Below, piece by piece: positions 16,183-25,447 of a stretch of 59,535 bases of DNA. The translations under genes and the position numbers were made by a program. The stretch lies in contig CAAEEZ010000006.1 of NCBI GenBank assembly GCA_900755035.1, positions 1-59,535 of the forward strand. Direction: 5' to 3'. Under the pieces are notes generated by a model. The model worked only from the letters and a program-made list of their open reading frames with translations, was not told the origin of the DNA and searched no databases. Within the stretch, counting starts at the first letter, position 1. Each line of letters starts with the position of its first letter. This stretch comes from Clostridia bacterium (GTDB taxonomy: Bacteria > Bacillota > Clostridia > Christensenellales > CAAEEZ01).

Positions 16183-17474
16183 TATTTAATCCCCCTTTTT
16201 CGTATTTCCTTTTTTGCAAGTTTAATTGCTTGAACGAGTGGTCTTTTAGCAGGGCAACTATATGCGCAACTGCCACACTCTATGCAATTCATTACACCGT
16301 ACTTACTTGCCATATCAAACTCGCCGTGCTGGGTCGCCTTTTCTATAAACATAGGCATAAGATTCATAGGGCACACCGATGCACACGTTGCGCAGTTTAT
16401 ACAAGCGGTAGTAGGCGCAAGATTTATTTCGCTCTCGGTTAAAAATAATAGAGAGGACGAACCTTTCGTCGTAGCAACGTCCAAACTGTCAAGCGCAAAG
16501 CCCATCATAGGGCCACCGCTAATCACCTTTTTAATTTCGCCGTTTGCGTTTCCCCTAGTTTGCTCGAAAATATATTCGGCAGTAACGCCGTTGCGTACCC
16601 AATAATTGCCCTTATGCTCTACGCCGTTTCCAGATACGGTCAAAGCGCGCATATATAACGGCTTGCCAAGTTTAACCGCTTCGTAGATACTGTACGCCGT
16701 GTGAACGTTACTTACCACGCACCCAACGTCCATAGGTAGCCCACCCGCAGGTACTTTTCTAGAAGTAACTGCGTAGATAAGTTGCTTTTCAGCACCTTGC
16801 GGATACTTAACTTTTAGCGGAACTATTTGTATATCCTCTAATTTTTTGCTTAGCAATAAATCTATTGCAGGTTTTTTGTTGTTTTCAATACCGATATAGG
16901 CTTTGTCTACGCCAAGCACCTTTTTAATTAGCCTAACACCCTCGATAAATTCGTCCGCCTTTTCAAGCATTAAACGATAGTCGCAGGTGATAAACGGCTC
17001 GCACTCTGCCCCGTTAATTATTAAAGTGTCCACGCTAGATTTTGGCGAGTACTTTACTTGGGTAGGAAAAGTAGCGCCCCCCATACCAACTATTCCGGCC
17101 TCGGTAATTCTTGCCAAAATTTCCTCTTTGGTTGGATTTTCAAGTTTTTCTAAAAACTCTTCGTCATACCTTCCGTCGTTTTCAATAACGACGTGGTTAA
17201 CTTTTATACCTTGTGCAGTTTCTCTTTTTTCTATGCCACGTACTTTGCCCGATACCGACGAATAGATATTGCTAGATACAAAACCCGATTGTTTTGCAAT
17301 AAGCGTACCCACCTTTACTCCGTCACCCGATTTAACGACAGGCTCTGACGGTTGACCTATGTGCTGTGATAAGCAAATATACACGACGTCAGGAGTAGAA
17401 AATTCGGTAAGAACAACGTCTTTCGTATCCTTTCTAGACGAAGGATGCACGCCTCTTCTAAAAGTCTTTAACAA
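16182..17474 (-). CDS. rnfC: Rnf complex NADH-binding subunit RnfC
   Basis: 430 residues. RnfC carries the NAD(H)/FMN site (GGATFPTQVKY followed by INGAECEPFITCDYRLM), an SLBB-like region, and two ferredoxin clusters near the C-terminus (CINCATCASVCPMNL and CIECGSCAYSCPAK). It delivers electrons from the complex to NAD+ on the cytoplasmic face. Length is typical for clostridia without the long C-terminal extension of gamma-proteobacteria. The start is TTG, supported by GGAGGC five bases upstream. It is the first gene of rnfCDGEAB and is preceded by an extended -10 promoter. Confidence 0.96.
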   Translation of the reverse strand: MLKTFRRGVHPSSRKDTKDVVLTEFSTPDVVYICLSQHIGQPSEPVVKSGDGVKVGTLIAKQSGFVSSNIYSSVSGKVRGIEKRETAQGIKVNHVVIENDGRYDEEFLEKLENPTKEEILARITEAGIVGMGGATFPTQVKYSPKSSVDTLIINGAECEPFITCDYRLMLEKADEFIEGVRLIKKVLGVDKAYIGIENNKKPAIDLLLSKKLEDIQIVPLKVKYPQGAEKQLIYAVTSRKVPAGGLPMDVGCVVSNVHTAYSIYEAVKLGKPLYMRALTVSGNGVEHKGNYWVRNGVTAEYIFEQTRGNANGEIKKVISGGPMMGFALDSLDVATTKGSSSLLFLTESEINLAPTTACINCATCASVCPMNLMPMFIEKATQHGEFDMASKYGVMNCIECGSCAYSCPAKRPLVQAIKLAKKEIRKRGIK

Positions 17475-17507
17475 AATTGCCTCCTATTTTTACAAAAATA
17501 TACATAA

Positions 17508-17516
17508 ATTTTAGCA
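17508..17516 (-). promoter_or_regulatory. Extended -10 element upstream of rnfC
   Basis: TGCTAAAAT on the minus strand, 34 bases upstream of the rnfC start. The matching -35 is weak, so this is a moderate prediction. The remaining upstream bases to 17652 show no other element I can name. Confidence 0.5.
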
Positions 17517-17652
17517 TATATATTTGTAAAATTAAATACTTACTTAAAAAAAACCTATGAAAAGAGCAACTTTGTCGGCTGTTTGTACGATAAGAAGATA
17601 AAAATTGTAAAATAAACGACAAAAATCAAATATAGTCTATTAAAGTTCACTA

Positions 17653-17694
17653 AAAAAATAAAAATTTGCTAAAAAAATTTTAATAAAGCAAATT
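17653..17694 (-). terminator. Intrinsic terminator of the TSUP gene pair
   Basis: On the minus strand AATTTGCT pairs with AGCAAATT (8 bp) around an AT-rich loop, followed by TTTATTTTTTT. The left arm overlaps the stop codon of the downstream TSUP gene. Confidence 0.65.
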
Positions 17695-18088
17695 ATTGAA
17701 AATATCTAACGTTCCTTTTAACCGACGTATATACGGTTTTAACGGCAAAAACTATACCAAGTACAATTAAAAAAACGCCAAAATAGACCTTCATATCTTC
17801 GCTATGAACTTCCGTTGAAAGATAACTTGCCAAAATTGAGAATATCATAGCAGGCGCTCCTACCAAAATGCCCATCTTAAAATCAACCAATTTATCCTTT
17901 ATAAGTCCTAGCATAGAAACTACCGATAAAGGAATAAAACACAATAAATTAGTTACTCCCGCAACCTTAACGTCTACGCCAAGCCACAAAACTAATAACG
18001 GTATGAGCAAAGTACCACCGCCCATACCCATGCCCGCTACCGTTCCCGATATAATTCCACTAACGATATACAACCAATTCATACACAC
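17693..18088 (-). CDS. Half-size TSUP (TauE/SafE) permease, second of a pair
   Basis: 131 residues with about four membrane helices. The start contains SGIISGTVAGMGMGGGTLLIPLL, the G-rich repeat that marks each half of TauE/SafE sulfite/organosulfonate exporters. A full-length family member has about 250 residues and two such halves, so this is one half. The other half is encoded 60 bases upstream. The two products probably assemble as a heterodimer equal to one full transporter. The substrate is unknown; the family moves sulfur-containing anions or two-carbon compounds. Confidence 0.85.
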   Translation of the reverse strand: MCMNWLYIVSGIISGTVAGMGMGGGTLLIPLLVLWLGVDVKVAGVTNLLCFIPLSVVSMLGLIKDKLVDFKMGILVGAPAMIFSILASYLSTEVHSEDMKVYFGVFLIVLGIVFAVKTVYTSVKRNVRYFQ

Positions 18089-18148
18089 CTCATATTACGT
18101 AAATTGCATTTTATATGCGTATTCTAGCACTTAAAGTATTATATTTTA

Positions 18149-18541
18149 CTATTTTAATATCATTTGTACGCCTGCAAATATCATCAAACCGTTAAAGGTC
18201 AAGGATAAAACGTCGCAAGATAAATTACGTAGTAACTTCTGCCCTATTAGTCCACCTATTACCGAGCCGATAACCACGTAGGTAAAAACGTTTAAGTCAA
18301 AATAGCCGTTTGACGAGTAAACTATGGAACTTGCAATAGTTAACGGCAACACGGCAAGTATTGCCGTTGCGTGCGCTCTTCTTGCGTCAAAGTCGTTTAT
18401 CGTAGTTAGCGTTGGAACGACTAGCATTCCACCACCTGCACCAAACAAACCACCAACTAAACCGCTAACTCCTCCCACAATTACGTCAAGAATTAGACTA
18501 AATCTCTCTTTCCAACTTTTTTTATCATTGTTTTTCGACAT
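18149..18541 (-). CDS. Half-size TSUP (TauE/SafE) permease, first of a pair
   Basis: 130 residues with three to four membrane helices. DVIVGGVSGLVGGLFGAGGGMLVVPTL is the N-terminal half signature of the family, here with a conserved ARRAHATAIL segment near residue 55. It corresponds to one half of a full-length TauE/SafE protein and is followed by the other half as a separate gene. The two are not a frameshifted single gene: each has its own start and the 60-base gap is non-coding. Confidence 0.85.
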   Translation of the reverse strand: MSKNNDKKSWKERFSLILDVIVGGVSGLVGGLFGAGGGMLVVPTLTTINDFDARRAHATAILAVLPLTIASSIVYSSNGYFDLNVFTYVVIGSVIGGLIGQKLLRNLSCDVLSLTFNGLMIFAGVQMILK

Positions 18542-18581
18542 GTTTATAGTATTTGCATAGGTTTATTTTTTATTATTTTTA

Positions 18582-18610
18582 TTGACTAAATATTTGTATT
18601 ATATTATAAT
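18582..18610 (+). promoter_or_regulatory. Sigma-A promoter of the giant lipoprotein gene
   Basis: TTGACT (18582-18587), a 17-bp spacer and TATAAT (18605-18610). The leader before the ATG at 18649 is about 32 nt and contains AGGAG. Confidence 0.85.
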
Positions 18611-18648
18611 CAATAATGTATAAAAAATTAGGCAACATAGGAGACGAA

Positions 18649-21600
18649 ATGAAAAAAAGCAAATTTAGTAAATTCTTAGTTTTTTCGCTGGTTATATGTT
18701 TGATTTGCTCTATGCTATTGCTAACCGCATGCGCTAATGAAAACGCATGGGAAAACGAGCCTAACAGAACCGACGAGGACAAGCAAGTCGTACAAAACGG
18801 CGACTTCACCTTTACTACCGGCACGGGATATCCTCGTGTGCCGTCTAATTGGACGGGGTCGCTTGGTGGCTCGGGAAGTTACCAACCGGAAGGTGGACTT
18901 GACGCTCTTAAATACGGTGTTATCAGCGTAGGCAAGGATTACGAGTACAACAAACACGTATGGGATAACTTTACCAACCCTAAAACTTACGACGGTGCAA
19001 AAGATAACAGCATTTTGATGATTTATTCAAACAAACCGTCGTCATACAGTTACGTGTCCGACACCTTCGACATTAAGGCAGGCAAGTATTACAAACTAAG
19101 TTTTTGGGTATATACTAGCCCTACTCTATCTGGCGAAGTGGACAAAGACGGCAAGCCAAAGGCTGACACGGACTACGGCGCATACGTAAAAGTTGCAGGT
19201 AGTGGTATTAACGGCGAATGGATGGACGTTAAAACCAACGGCAAATGGCAAAAATTCGAAATGTACGTTGAAGGCGGGGCTAATAGCTCTGGCGCATTAA
19301 GAGTTACGTTTGGACTTGGCTACGGCGACAAAACCGACAAGCACCTTACCAAAGGTCACGTTTTCTTTGACGACGTAGTGCTAGAAGAATTAAAAGATGA
19401 CGAAAACGGAACTGCTTTGGAGAAATTTAACAATGCTCCAAATTATGCTGTTCCTACCGAAAACGGGGGTTCTTACGTATATAAAGATTCCTTCCGTTTC
19501 TCAAACGCAAGTTTTGCGTCTTACAGCAAATACTACACTTCCGTGCCACAATCTCCACTAGCATGGTCTTTTGGTTACGGTGGCGTTGACAACGATAAAG
19601 CAAACGATATTCCTTCTTCTGACAGAGCAAAAACTATAAGGGGTATCATAAACCTTAACAGCGAATATCTAAAAGAACATTACGCAGACTACGGCTTTAC
19701 TAAGGAATTTTTTGACAATAACGCTCAAAATATTACGTATAGAGAAGGCTTGGATATAACTAAAAACGACGTAAACGCACTAATGCTATACGCCGACAAA
19801 GACTACTCTATCAACTACGTTTCTTCGTCTTCAATCACTATAGAAAAAGGCAAAATCTATCGTCTTGGCATTTGGGTTAAGACCTTAGATACGGTAAAAG
19901 ATAAAACAACGAAATGCACGATTATTTTGTCTAACGACAACGAGGAACACAGGGTTTCTTTCGATAACACCAAGTTCTACGTAGACGGCAAAGAGCAAGG
20001 TACTCTTGTAAAAGACAAAAACGGTTGGGCTGAAATAGTAATCAATCTTCGTGGTAACAACACCCACGACGTAAACTACAAAATGACTCTTGCGCTAGGT
20101 ACGGACGGTAAGAGCCAAAAAGACAACTGGTCGGCTGGTCACGTATTGTTCGACGACGTAAACTTCACCGAGAAGAAAATCGACTCGGGCGACAAAACTA
20201 CTAGCCAAGTTGACGGATGGGAAATTAACGTAAACGACAAAAATGCAACTAGCATCGACCTAAATAAGTTTGGGGCTGACAACGTAATTCTAAACGGAAT
20301 TACCAACGGCAACATGACCGAAATAGGTGAAAATAACTTGCCAAAAGGTTTCAGCATTAAAAAGGAAGCAAGCGACGTTGCTTTTAGCGGAACTATCAGC
20401 ACTCCTAACGCAAAAACCGAAAAAGTAATTCTTCCTTTTGAAGTAATATACAAATTCGGCAACCCTGACGGCTCTATGGTTGCAACGAACGTACTAAAAT
20501 TCAACTCGCTTTATAATACGACGGCAAAAGTACAAATCGACCAACAATTAACCGCTGGTATGAACAAGTATTACAGGCTTGCTTTCTGGGTAAAAACCGA
20601 CGATATTGCAAAGTCTAGCGGTATGAACTTCTATCTAAACGTTCTTGACGACAAGGGCGAAGTAGCCACCGTAAACCAAATAAACGAGGTAAACTCGGCA
20701 AATATTAGCGAAGATAACGACAAATATAACGGCTGGCAAGAAGTGGTATTCTACGTACTAGGTAACACCACTACCGACACGAAATACACCATTGAAATGA
20801 GTTTCGGTAGGGGCAACAAGTTCAGCGAAACCTTAGCAAAAGGCACTGCTTATATTTATAACGTAAACCTACAAGAAATAGACCAAACGGCGTACAGCAA
20901 CGCTTCTACCGGTAGCCTTGCTAAAAAAATAGACCTATCTTCTAACTCTACTAGCGAAACGATTGCTAACGGCAACTTCAACAAACTAAACGTTTCTTCT
21001 AGTTCTTTTGAAGACGGCAAACTAAATAAATTTGGTTCAACTACCAACTGGTCGGTTTCTAACGACAAAGTAAGCGAAGAATTACTAAAAGATAAAAAGG
21101 TACAACACGGTACTTTGGATCTAACCAACGTTGCTAAAATTTTTGCAAACGAAGGTATCGAAGGCTTGGATATAACAACTAACTTACCTGCACTAAGTAA
21201 CGACGGCAAAAATAGATATGCGCTTGGAATATACAGCAAAGACGAAATAATATACAATTATAAGTCTAACTACATCAACTTATCTGCAAATTCCTTCTAC
21301 TCTATTAGGGTAAGCGTATTTACGGCTGGTGGAGCAAAGGCAAGCGTAAAACTAACCTCGTCTTCTCCTCACGAAGAAGGTGTTGATATTTTCAGTATGA
21401 AAGAATCAACTAATGGCTGGACTGAGTTCGTATTCTTTGTTAAGACAGGTCTAAATAGTGCATCGGTTAACCTAACCTTATCGCTTGGCGACCTTGATAA
21501 ATACCTTGCCGATAACAATACGGGTAAATCTGCTGGTCTAGTATTATTTGACAAAATCACTATGACCACTCATAAATCAGAAGATACCTACAACGCTACG

Positions 21601-22659
21601 AAAGCCGAATACAGCACCGACGGAAAGCCTACCGGCACTCTAAAAGACACTGCCCTTGAAATGAGTTTTAATACCGACGGCTTTGCTACTAGCTCGTACG
21701 AAAAAGAAAAACTTAACTCGGTAAACGGCTGGAATACTAACGCTATCAGCAACGCACCTGATATCGACGGACGTAACGCAACCCTATCCGGTATTTTGGA
21801 CGTAAACAGATATGACCTTAACGAAATATGGAAATACGACGACAAGGGCGAAACCGATAAGGATAAACTAGACGTATTCCAAAAGGCAAAGGAAGAACTT
21901 ATCAAACAAATTAAGGACACTAAAAACGGATACGACGCTACTAAATTCGGCAACTCAGTACTAATGATAGATAACCAAATTGCATCTGGTTACAGCGTAG
22001 TAAACGCTAGTGCAAAAGAATTAAAAGCGGATAAGTACTACAAAATCAGCATTTGGGTATACGCATTTATCGAAGAAAACGAAGATAAAACGGGACTAAC
22101 CTTATCGTTAAAGATAAGCGATAGAAATCAAGACGTAGTAAAAATTGAAAATATTCAATCTACTAACGGCTGGCAAGAATACTCTTTCTACGTTAAGAAC
22201 GTAAACGATATTAAAGATACAAAACTTAGCGCTTACCTAACCTTGCAATTAGGCACGAGAAAGACGGTAGACAATAAGGACGTTCCACAGTACGTAAAAG
22301 GTACGGTATTTGCAGATAACTTCAAAATAGAAGAAGTTACAGAGGACGTATATACCGCAGCCGAGAAAGACGAAAATGCTAACACCACTACTATTGCATA
22401 CGTTCCTGATAAGGAAATCGACCCAGACAAAGACAACACTGGTAGCGAAACTAGCAAAAACGAAGTAGATTGGAAGATGCTTGCTTGGGCAATACCTACA
22501 ATCGTTCTTGCAGTAATACTAATTGCAGTACTTGGCGTATTCTTGTACAAGAAATATGCAGGTCCTAAGAAACGTACGAAGTTCAAAAACTCTAAATCGC
22601 CAAAAGCTAAGAAAGCAGAGGTACACAAGAAAGACAACTTCGACAAGTTCGACGACTAA
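18649..22659 (+). CDS. Giant multi-domain surface lipoprotein with repeated CBM-like modules
   Basis: 1336 residues. I place the start at the ATG preceded by AGGAG, eleven codons inside the longest frame. A lipoprotein signal peptide ends in the lipobox LLTAC near residue 28. Then come about five modules of roughly 200-240 residues, each with the same pattern: an NGDF or NGNF start, a YxLxFWVxT or YxIxIWVYA strand, a NGWxExxFYV strand, and a GHVxFDDV or GTVFADNF end. This is the jelly-roll layout of CBM4/9-like carbohydrate-binding domains. The C-terminus has one membrane helix (IPTIVLAVILIAVLGVFL) and a lysine-rich tail, so both ends may be membrane-anchored. A sugar-polymer or cell-wall binding role is inference; no catalytic domain is evident. 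Confidence 0.85.
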   Translation: MKKSKFSKFLVFSLVICLICSMLLLTACANENAWENEPNRTDEDKQVVQNGDFTFTTGTGYPRVPSNWTGSLGGSGSYQPEGGLDALKYGVISVGKDYEYNKHVWDNFTNPKTYDGAKDNSILMIYSNKPSSYSYVSDTFDIKAGKYYKLSFWVYTSPTLSGEVDKDGKPKADTDYGAYVKVAGSGINGEWMDVKTNGKWQKFEMYVEGGANSSGALRVTFGLGYGDKTDKHLTKGHVFFDDVVLEELKDDENGTALEKFNNAPNYAVPTENGGSYVYKDSFRFSNASFASYSKYYTSVPQSPLAWSFGYGGVDNDKANDIPSSDRAKTIRGIINLNSEYLKEHYADYGFTKEFFDNNAQNITYREGLDITKNDVNALMLYADKDYSINYVSSSSITIEKGKIYRLGIWVKTLDTVKDKTTKCTIILSNDNEEHRVSFDNTKFYVDGKEQGTLVKDKNGWAEIVINLRGNNTHDVNYKMTLALGTDGKSQKDNWSAGHVLFDDVNFTEKKIDSGDKTTSQVDGWEINVNDKNATSIDLNKFGADNVILNGITNGNMTEIGENNLPKGFSIKKEASDVAFSGTISTPNAKTEKVILPFEVIYKFGNPDGSMVATNVLKFNSLYNTTAKVQIDQQLTAGMNKYYRLAFWVKTDDIAKSSGMNFYLNVLDDKGEVATVNQINEVNSANISEDNDKYNGWQEVVFYVLGNTTTDTKYTIEMSFGRGNKFSETLAKGTAYIYNVNLQEIDQTAYSNASTGSLAKKIDLSSNSTSETIANGNFNKLNVSSSSFEDGKLNKFGSTTNWSVSNDKVSEELLKDKKVQHGTLDLTNVAKIFANEGIEGLDITTNLPALSNDGKNRYALGIYSKDEIIYNYKSNYINLSANSFYSIRVSVFTAGGAKASVKLTSSSPHEEGVDIFSMKESTNGWTEFVFFVKTGLNSASVNLTLSLGDLDKYLADNNTGKSAGLVLFDKITMTTHKSEDTYNATKAEYSTDGKPTGTLKDTALEMSFNTDGFATSSYEKEKLNSVNGWNTNAISNAPDIDGRNATLSGILDVNRYDLNEIWKYDDKGETDKDKLDVFQKAKEELIKQIKDTKNGYDATKFGNSVLMIDNQIASGYSVVNASAKELKADKYYKISIWVYAFIEENEDKTGLTLSLKISDRNQDVVKIENIQSTNGWQEYSFYVKNVNDIKDTKLSAYLTLQLGTRKTVDNKDVPQYVKGTVFADNFKIEEVTEDVYTAAEKDENANTTTIAYVPDKEIDPDKDNTGSETSKNEVDWKMLAWAIPTIVLAVILIAVLGVFLYKKYAGPKKRTKFKNSKSPKAKKAEVHKKDNFDKFDD

Positions 22660-22663
22660 TATT

Positions 22664-22692
22664 AAAGAGCCTTGAATAAAGGCTCTTTTTTA
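22664..22692 (+). terminator. Intrinsic terminator after the lipoprotein gene
   Basis: AAAGAGCC pairs with GGCTCTTT around an eight-base AT-rich loop, followed by T residues, five bases after the stop codon. Confidence 0.9.
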
Positions 22693-22733
22693 ATGATTTT
22701 TTTATTTTGCTAAACCTTTTGGCATAACGATTG

Positions 22734-22762
22734 CTCCTTTTTTATATATTATACAAAAGGAG
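22734..22762 (+). promoter_or_regulatory. Inverted repeat enclosing the flippase ribosome-binding site
   Basis: CTCCTTTT (22734-22741) is complementary to AAAAGGAG (22755-22762), which is the only good Shine-Dalgarno sequence before the flippase reading frame. In RNA the hairpin would hide the ribosome-binding site if transcription starts upstream of it. No obvious -35/-10 pair was found here. Confidence 0.5.
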
Positions 22763-22769
22763 TATTATC

Positions 22770-24260
22770 ATTAAACACACTATACTAAAATCTTTTGCGC
22801 TAGTTACCGTATTTTCGGTTGCAACCAGATTTTTATCATTTATATACAAAATAATTATTTCTAGGTATTTTGGGGCTGAGGCGGTAGGCATATTTCAAAT
22901 GAGCGTTTCTTTCCTAGGCTTTTTCATTGCGCTTACTAGTTCGGGCTTACCACTAATACTAAGTAGGAATATTGCCGAAACTCGTGGAAAAGACAAACTA
23001 AGAGAAGATAGAAAAGTTACTTTTTGCTTAGTCTTTTCCATTTTAGCAAGCCTAATAATCACCCTAGCGCTTGTTATTTGCAAACCACTTTTGTCGGTAT
23101 ATTTTCAAAATAAAAAGGCAGTAGACGTATTTTATTTATTACTTCCCGCCCTTTTTTCCACGACGATATACGCAGTAATACGTGCGTGGCTACTTGGCAA
23201 CAAACAGTTTTTAACGTTTTCTAGCACCGAACTTTTAGAAGAAGTGCTTACCATTGCCGTAACGGTGCTACTAGCCCTAACGCTAGGTAGTATAAGTGGC
23301 GAAAAAATCATATCTCTTGCCGTATCGCTAGCAGACTTTATTTGCATAATAGTACTATTTATTATCTATTTTTACAAGGGCGGACGACTACGCAAACCAC
23401 GTTTTGAAAAAGAACTGCTAAAATGCTCCGTGCCAATTACTGCAAGTAGATTATTAGCGTCGGTACTAGGTGCTTTCTCGGCATTTATCATCCCTTATAA
23501 ACTAATGGAATACGGGCTAAACACCAGCGTTGCAACGGCAACTTTCGGCAGGTTTACAGGTATGTGTATGCCACTTATCAACGCCCCGTCCGCACTTATC
23601 GGCTCGCTTGCAGTCGTGCTATTACCCGAACTATCTTCGCTAAAAGCAACCAAAGAAGCAAATAATCAAATAGAAAAGTCGCTCTTATTCGCTGTATTTA
23701 CGGCAGGTGCTTTCGTCGGCCTATATTTACCGCTAGGCAAGGAAATTACTACCCTAGTATTTAACGACGCAATTAGCGGTACGTACGTATCGTACTCGGC
23801 AATAATAATATTCCCGCTTGTTATAAATCAACTGTCCACAAGCGTGCTAAACGCAATCGGCGAAGAAAAAACAACGCTAAAAAACTTCGTTATCGGTAGC
23901 GTGCCTCTAATAATATCCATAACGTTTTTAACAAAGTATTTGGGCGTATTATCGCTTGCTTTGGGCTTTTTCTTGTCGTTTACAACTACGGCGGCGCTAA
24001 ACCTATTTGCACTAACTAAGCAACGTAACGTAAGTCTTGATGCGTACAAAAAAATGCTTTTAATAACTGCGTCAAGCCTACTTTTAAGTTACCTTATCAA
24101 AATTATTGCACGTAGCATCGCATATAGCGACCTAACGAAAATACTTATTTGTTCGGTCATATTTTTAATCCTATACTTACTCGTTTGTTATGCGCTTGGT
24201 TTGTCGCCAAAAAAACTTGGCATAAAATTATTTTCAAAAAGAGGTAATAAAAATAAATAG
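22770..24260 (+). CDS. MATE/MVF-type polysaccharide or lipid II flippase (SpoVB-like)
   Basis: About 496 residues with some 14 membrane helices, of the oligosaccharidyl-lipid flippase superfamily (SpoVB, MurJ, RfbX). The N-terminal block FALVTVFSVATRFLSFIYKIIISRYFGAEAVGIFQMS is typical of SpoVB/YtgP proteins (VxRxxGxxYRxxxxxxLGAxxxGxY). Such proteins carry lipid-linked wall precursors or polysaccharide units across the membrane. The start is unusual. There is no ATG near the beginning: a TTG at 22731 has no ribosome site, while AGGAG at 22758-22762 is seven bases before an in-frame ATT at 22770. I therefore propose ATT initiation, uncertainly. The TAG stop is 17 bases before the DUF421 gene. 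Confidence 0.88.
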   Translation: MKHTILKSFALVTVFSVATRFLSFIYKIIISRYFGAEAVGIFQMSVSFLGFFIALTSSGLPLILSRNIAETRGKDKLREDRKVTFCLVFSILASLIITLALVICKPLLSVYFQNKKAVDVFYLLLPALFSTTIYAVIRAWLLGNKQFLTFSSTELLEEVLTIAVTVLLALTLGSISGEKIISLAVSLADFICIIVLFIIYFYKGGRLRKPRFEKELLKCSVPITASRLLASVLGAFSAFIIPYKLMEYGLNTSVATATFGRFTGMCMPLINAPSALIGSLAVVLLPELSSLKATKEANNQIEKSLLFAVFTAGAFVGLYLPLGKEITTLVFNDAISGTYVSYSAIIIFPLVINQLSTSVLNAIGEEKTTLKNFVIGSVPLIISITFLTKYLGVLSLALGFFLSFTTTAALNLFALTKQRNVSLDAYKKMLLITASSLLLSYLIKIIARSIAYSDLTKILICSVIFLILYLLVCYALGLSPKKLGIKLFSKRGNKNK

Positions 24261-24277
24261 TTGGATAGAATTATCGT

Positions 24278-24979
24278 ATGCTGATAATATTTATTCGTTC
24301 AATTATAATTTATCTTGCCCTACTTATCAATATGAGACTTATGGGCAAGAGGCAACTAGGCGAACTACAACCCTTTGAATTCGCCATAACTTTGCTTATA
24401 GCCGACCTTGCAACTATTCCTATGCAAGACACGGCTATACCTATTTTGCATGGTTTAATACCTATTTTTGCCATTTTTATAGTGCATTTATTTATATCTA
24501 TGCTAAACTTCAAAAGTACCACGCTTAGAAAGATAATCGACGGCAAACCTTCGGTAATAGTAGACGACAACGGAATAGATTACAAGGTAATGAAATCCTT
24601 GAATATGCACGTAAACGACCTAATGGAAGGCTTACGTCAACAAGGCTATTTTTCGCTTAGCGACGTGCATATTGCTATCGTGGAAACGAACGGCGCTTTG
24701 TCGGTTATGCCAAAATTTAACAGCGCACCCGTAACTAACTCGGATTTAAGCATTAAGGGCGAAGACCCTAATTTACCATATTCGCTAGTGCTAGAAGGTA
24801 ACGTAATGAAAGACACGCTTGAAAAATTTGGCAAAGTGGACAAAAACTACGTTTTAAGCGAATTAGACAAGCACGGATTAAAAGAAAAAGACGTGTATCT
24901 ATTTTCCGTGTGTGAAAACGGCGAATACTACTTGCAACCCTACAAGAAAAAGGCGATTATCGGGAGGCTGGAACTATGA
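24278..24979 (+). CDS. DUF421 (YetF-type) membrane protein
   Basis: 233 residues. Three membrane helices at the N-terminus (roughly residues 2-75) precede a soluble YetF domain. Landmarks are MRLMGKRQLGELQPFEFAITLLIADLATIPM near the start and LRQQGYFSLSDVHIAIVETNGALSV in the middle, both characteristic. Family members in Bacillus are linked to spore membrane properties and germination, but their molecular role is not settled. The gene ends four bases inside the DUF4363 gene, a known pairing. Confidence 0.92.
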   Translation: MLIIFIRSIIIYLALLINMRLMGKRQLGELQPFEFAITLLIADLATIPMQDTAIPILHGLIPIFAIFIVHLFISMLNFKSTTLRKIIDGKPSVIVDDNGIDYKVMKSLNMHVNDLMEGLRQQGYFSLSDVHIAIVETNGALSVMPKFNSAPVTNSDLSIKGEDPNLPYSLVLEGNVMKDTLEKFGKVDKNYVLSELDKHGLKEKDVYLFSVCENGEYYLQPYKKKAIIGRLEL

Positions 24980-25356
24980 GAAAAACTATGGTAGCACTCG
25001 TTTTACTAGCAGGTATTTTGGGCGTTGGAATATATGAAAACACGTATCTTGACAACACTATCAAAAACTTGGAGCAAAACTTAACCGTACTAGAACAAAC
25101 CTTAAACGACGAAGATTTGGAAAGTAGCGAAAAAATACTAAACGAAATGGCAAAGTATTGGCAAAACCAAAATACCTTTTTAGAAGTGGTATCGTACAGC
25201 CAAAACCTTAGGAACGTGAGCCTAGATATTAGCGAAACGTTAGGTTGCGTAATGGCTCAAGACGTCAAGTCGGCTATTGCAAGACTATACGTATTAAAAC
25301 GTAGGTTAATAGACCTAAAAGAAACTATCGGGATATCACCGTCAAGCATAATATAA
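24976..25356 (+). CDS. DUF4363 family protein
   Basis: 126 residues. An N-terminal hydrophobic segment (residues 4-20) anchors or exports the protein, and the rest is helical, with leucine-spaced segments suggesting a helical bundle. The family is found next to DUF421 genes in clostridia, as here, and the four-base ATGA overlap implies coupled translation. Function is unknown; the pair probably acts at the membrane or cell envelope. Confidence 0.85.
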   Translation: MRKTMVALVLLAGILGVGIYENTYLDNTIKNLEQNLTVLEQTLNDEDLESSEKILNEMAKYWQNQNTFLEVVSYSQNLRNVSLDISETLGCVMAQDVKSAIARLYVLKRRLIDLKETIGISPSSII

Positions 25357-25390
25357 CAAAATACGCACTTTAACTACCGATTTTACAATA

Positions 25391-25420
25391 TAAAAGCCGA
25401 CTTTCGTCGGCTTTTATTAT
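25391..25420. terminator. Bidirectional hairpin terminator, first copy of a 30-bp direct repeat
   Basis: AATAAAAGCCGA pairs with TCGGCTTTTATT around CTTTCG and serves the DUF4363 gene and, from the other side, the 68-residue gene. All 30 bases recur unchanged at 26746-26775. Confidence 0.88.
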
Positions 25421-25447
25421 ATTACAAAGTGTTGTGTTTTTTACAAT

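Noticed and set aside
17693..18541. A frameshifted single TauE/SafE gene
   Set aside because: The two halves have separate starts and are divided by 60 non-coding bases, so they are two genes.
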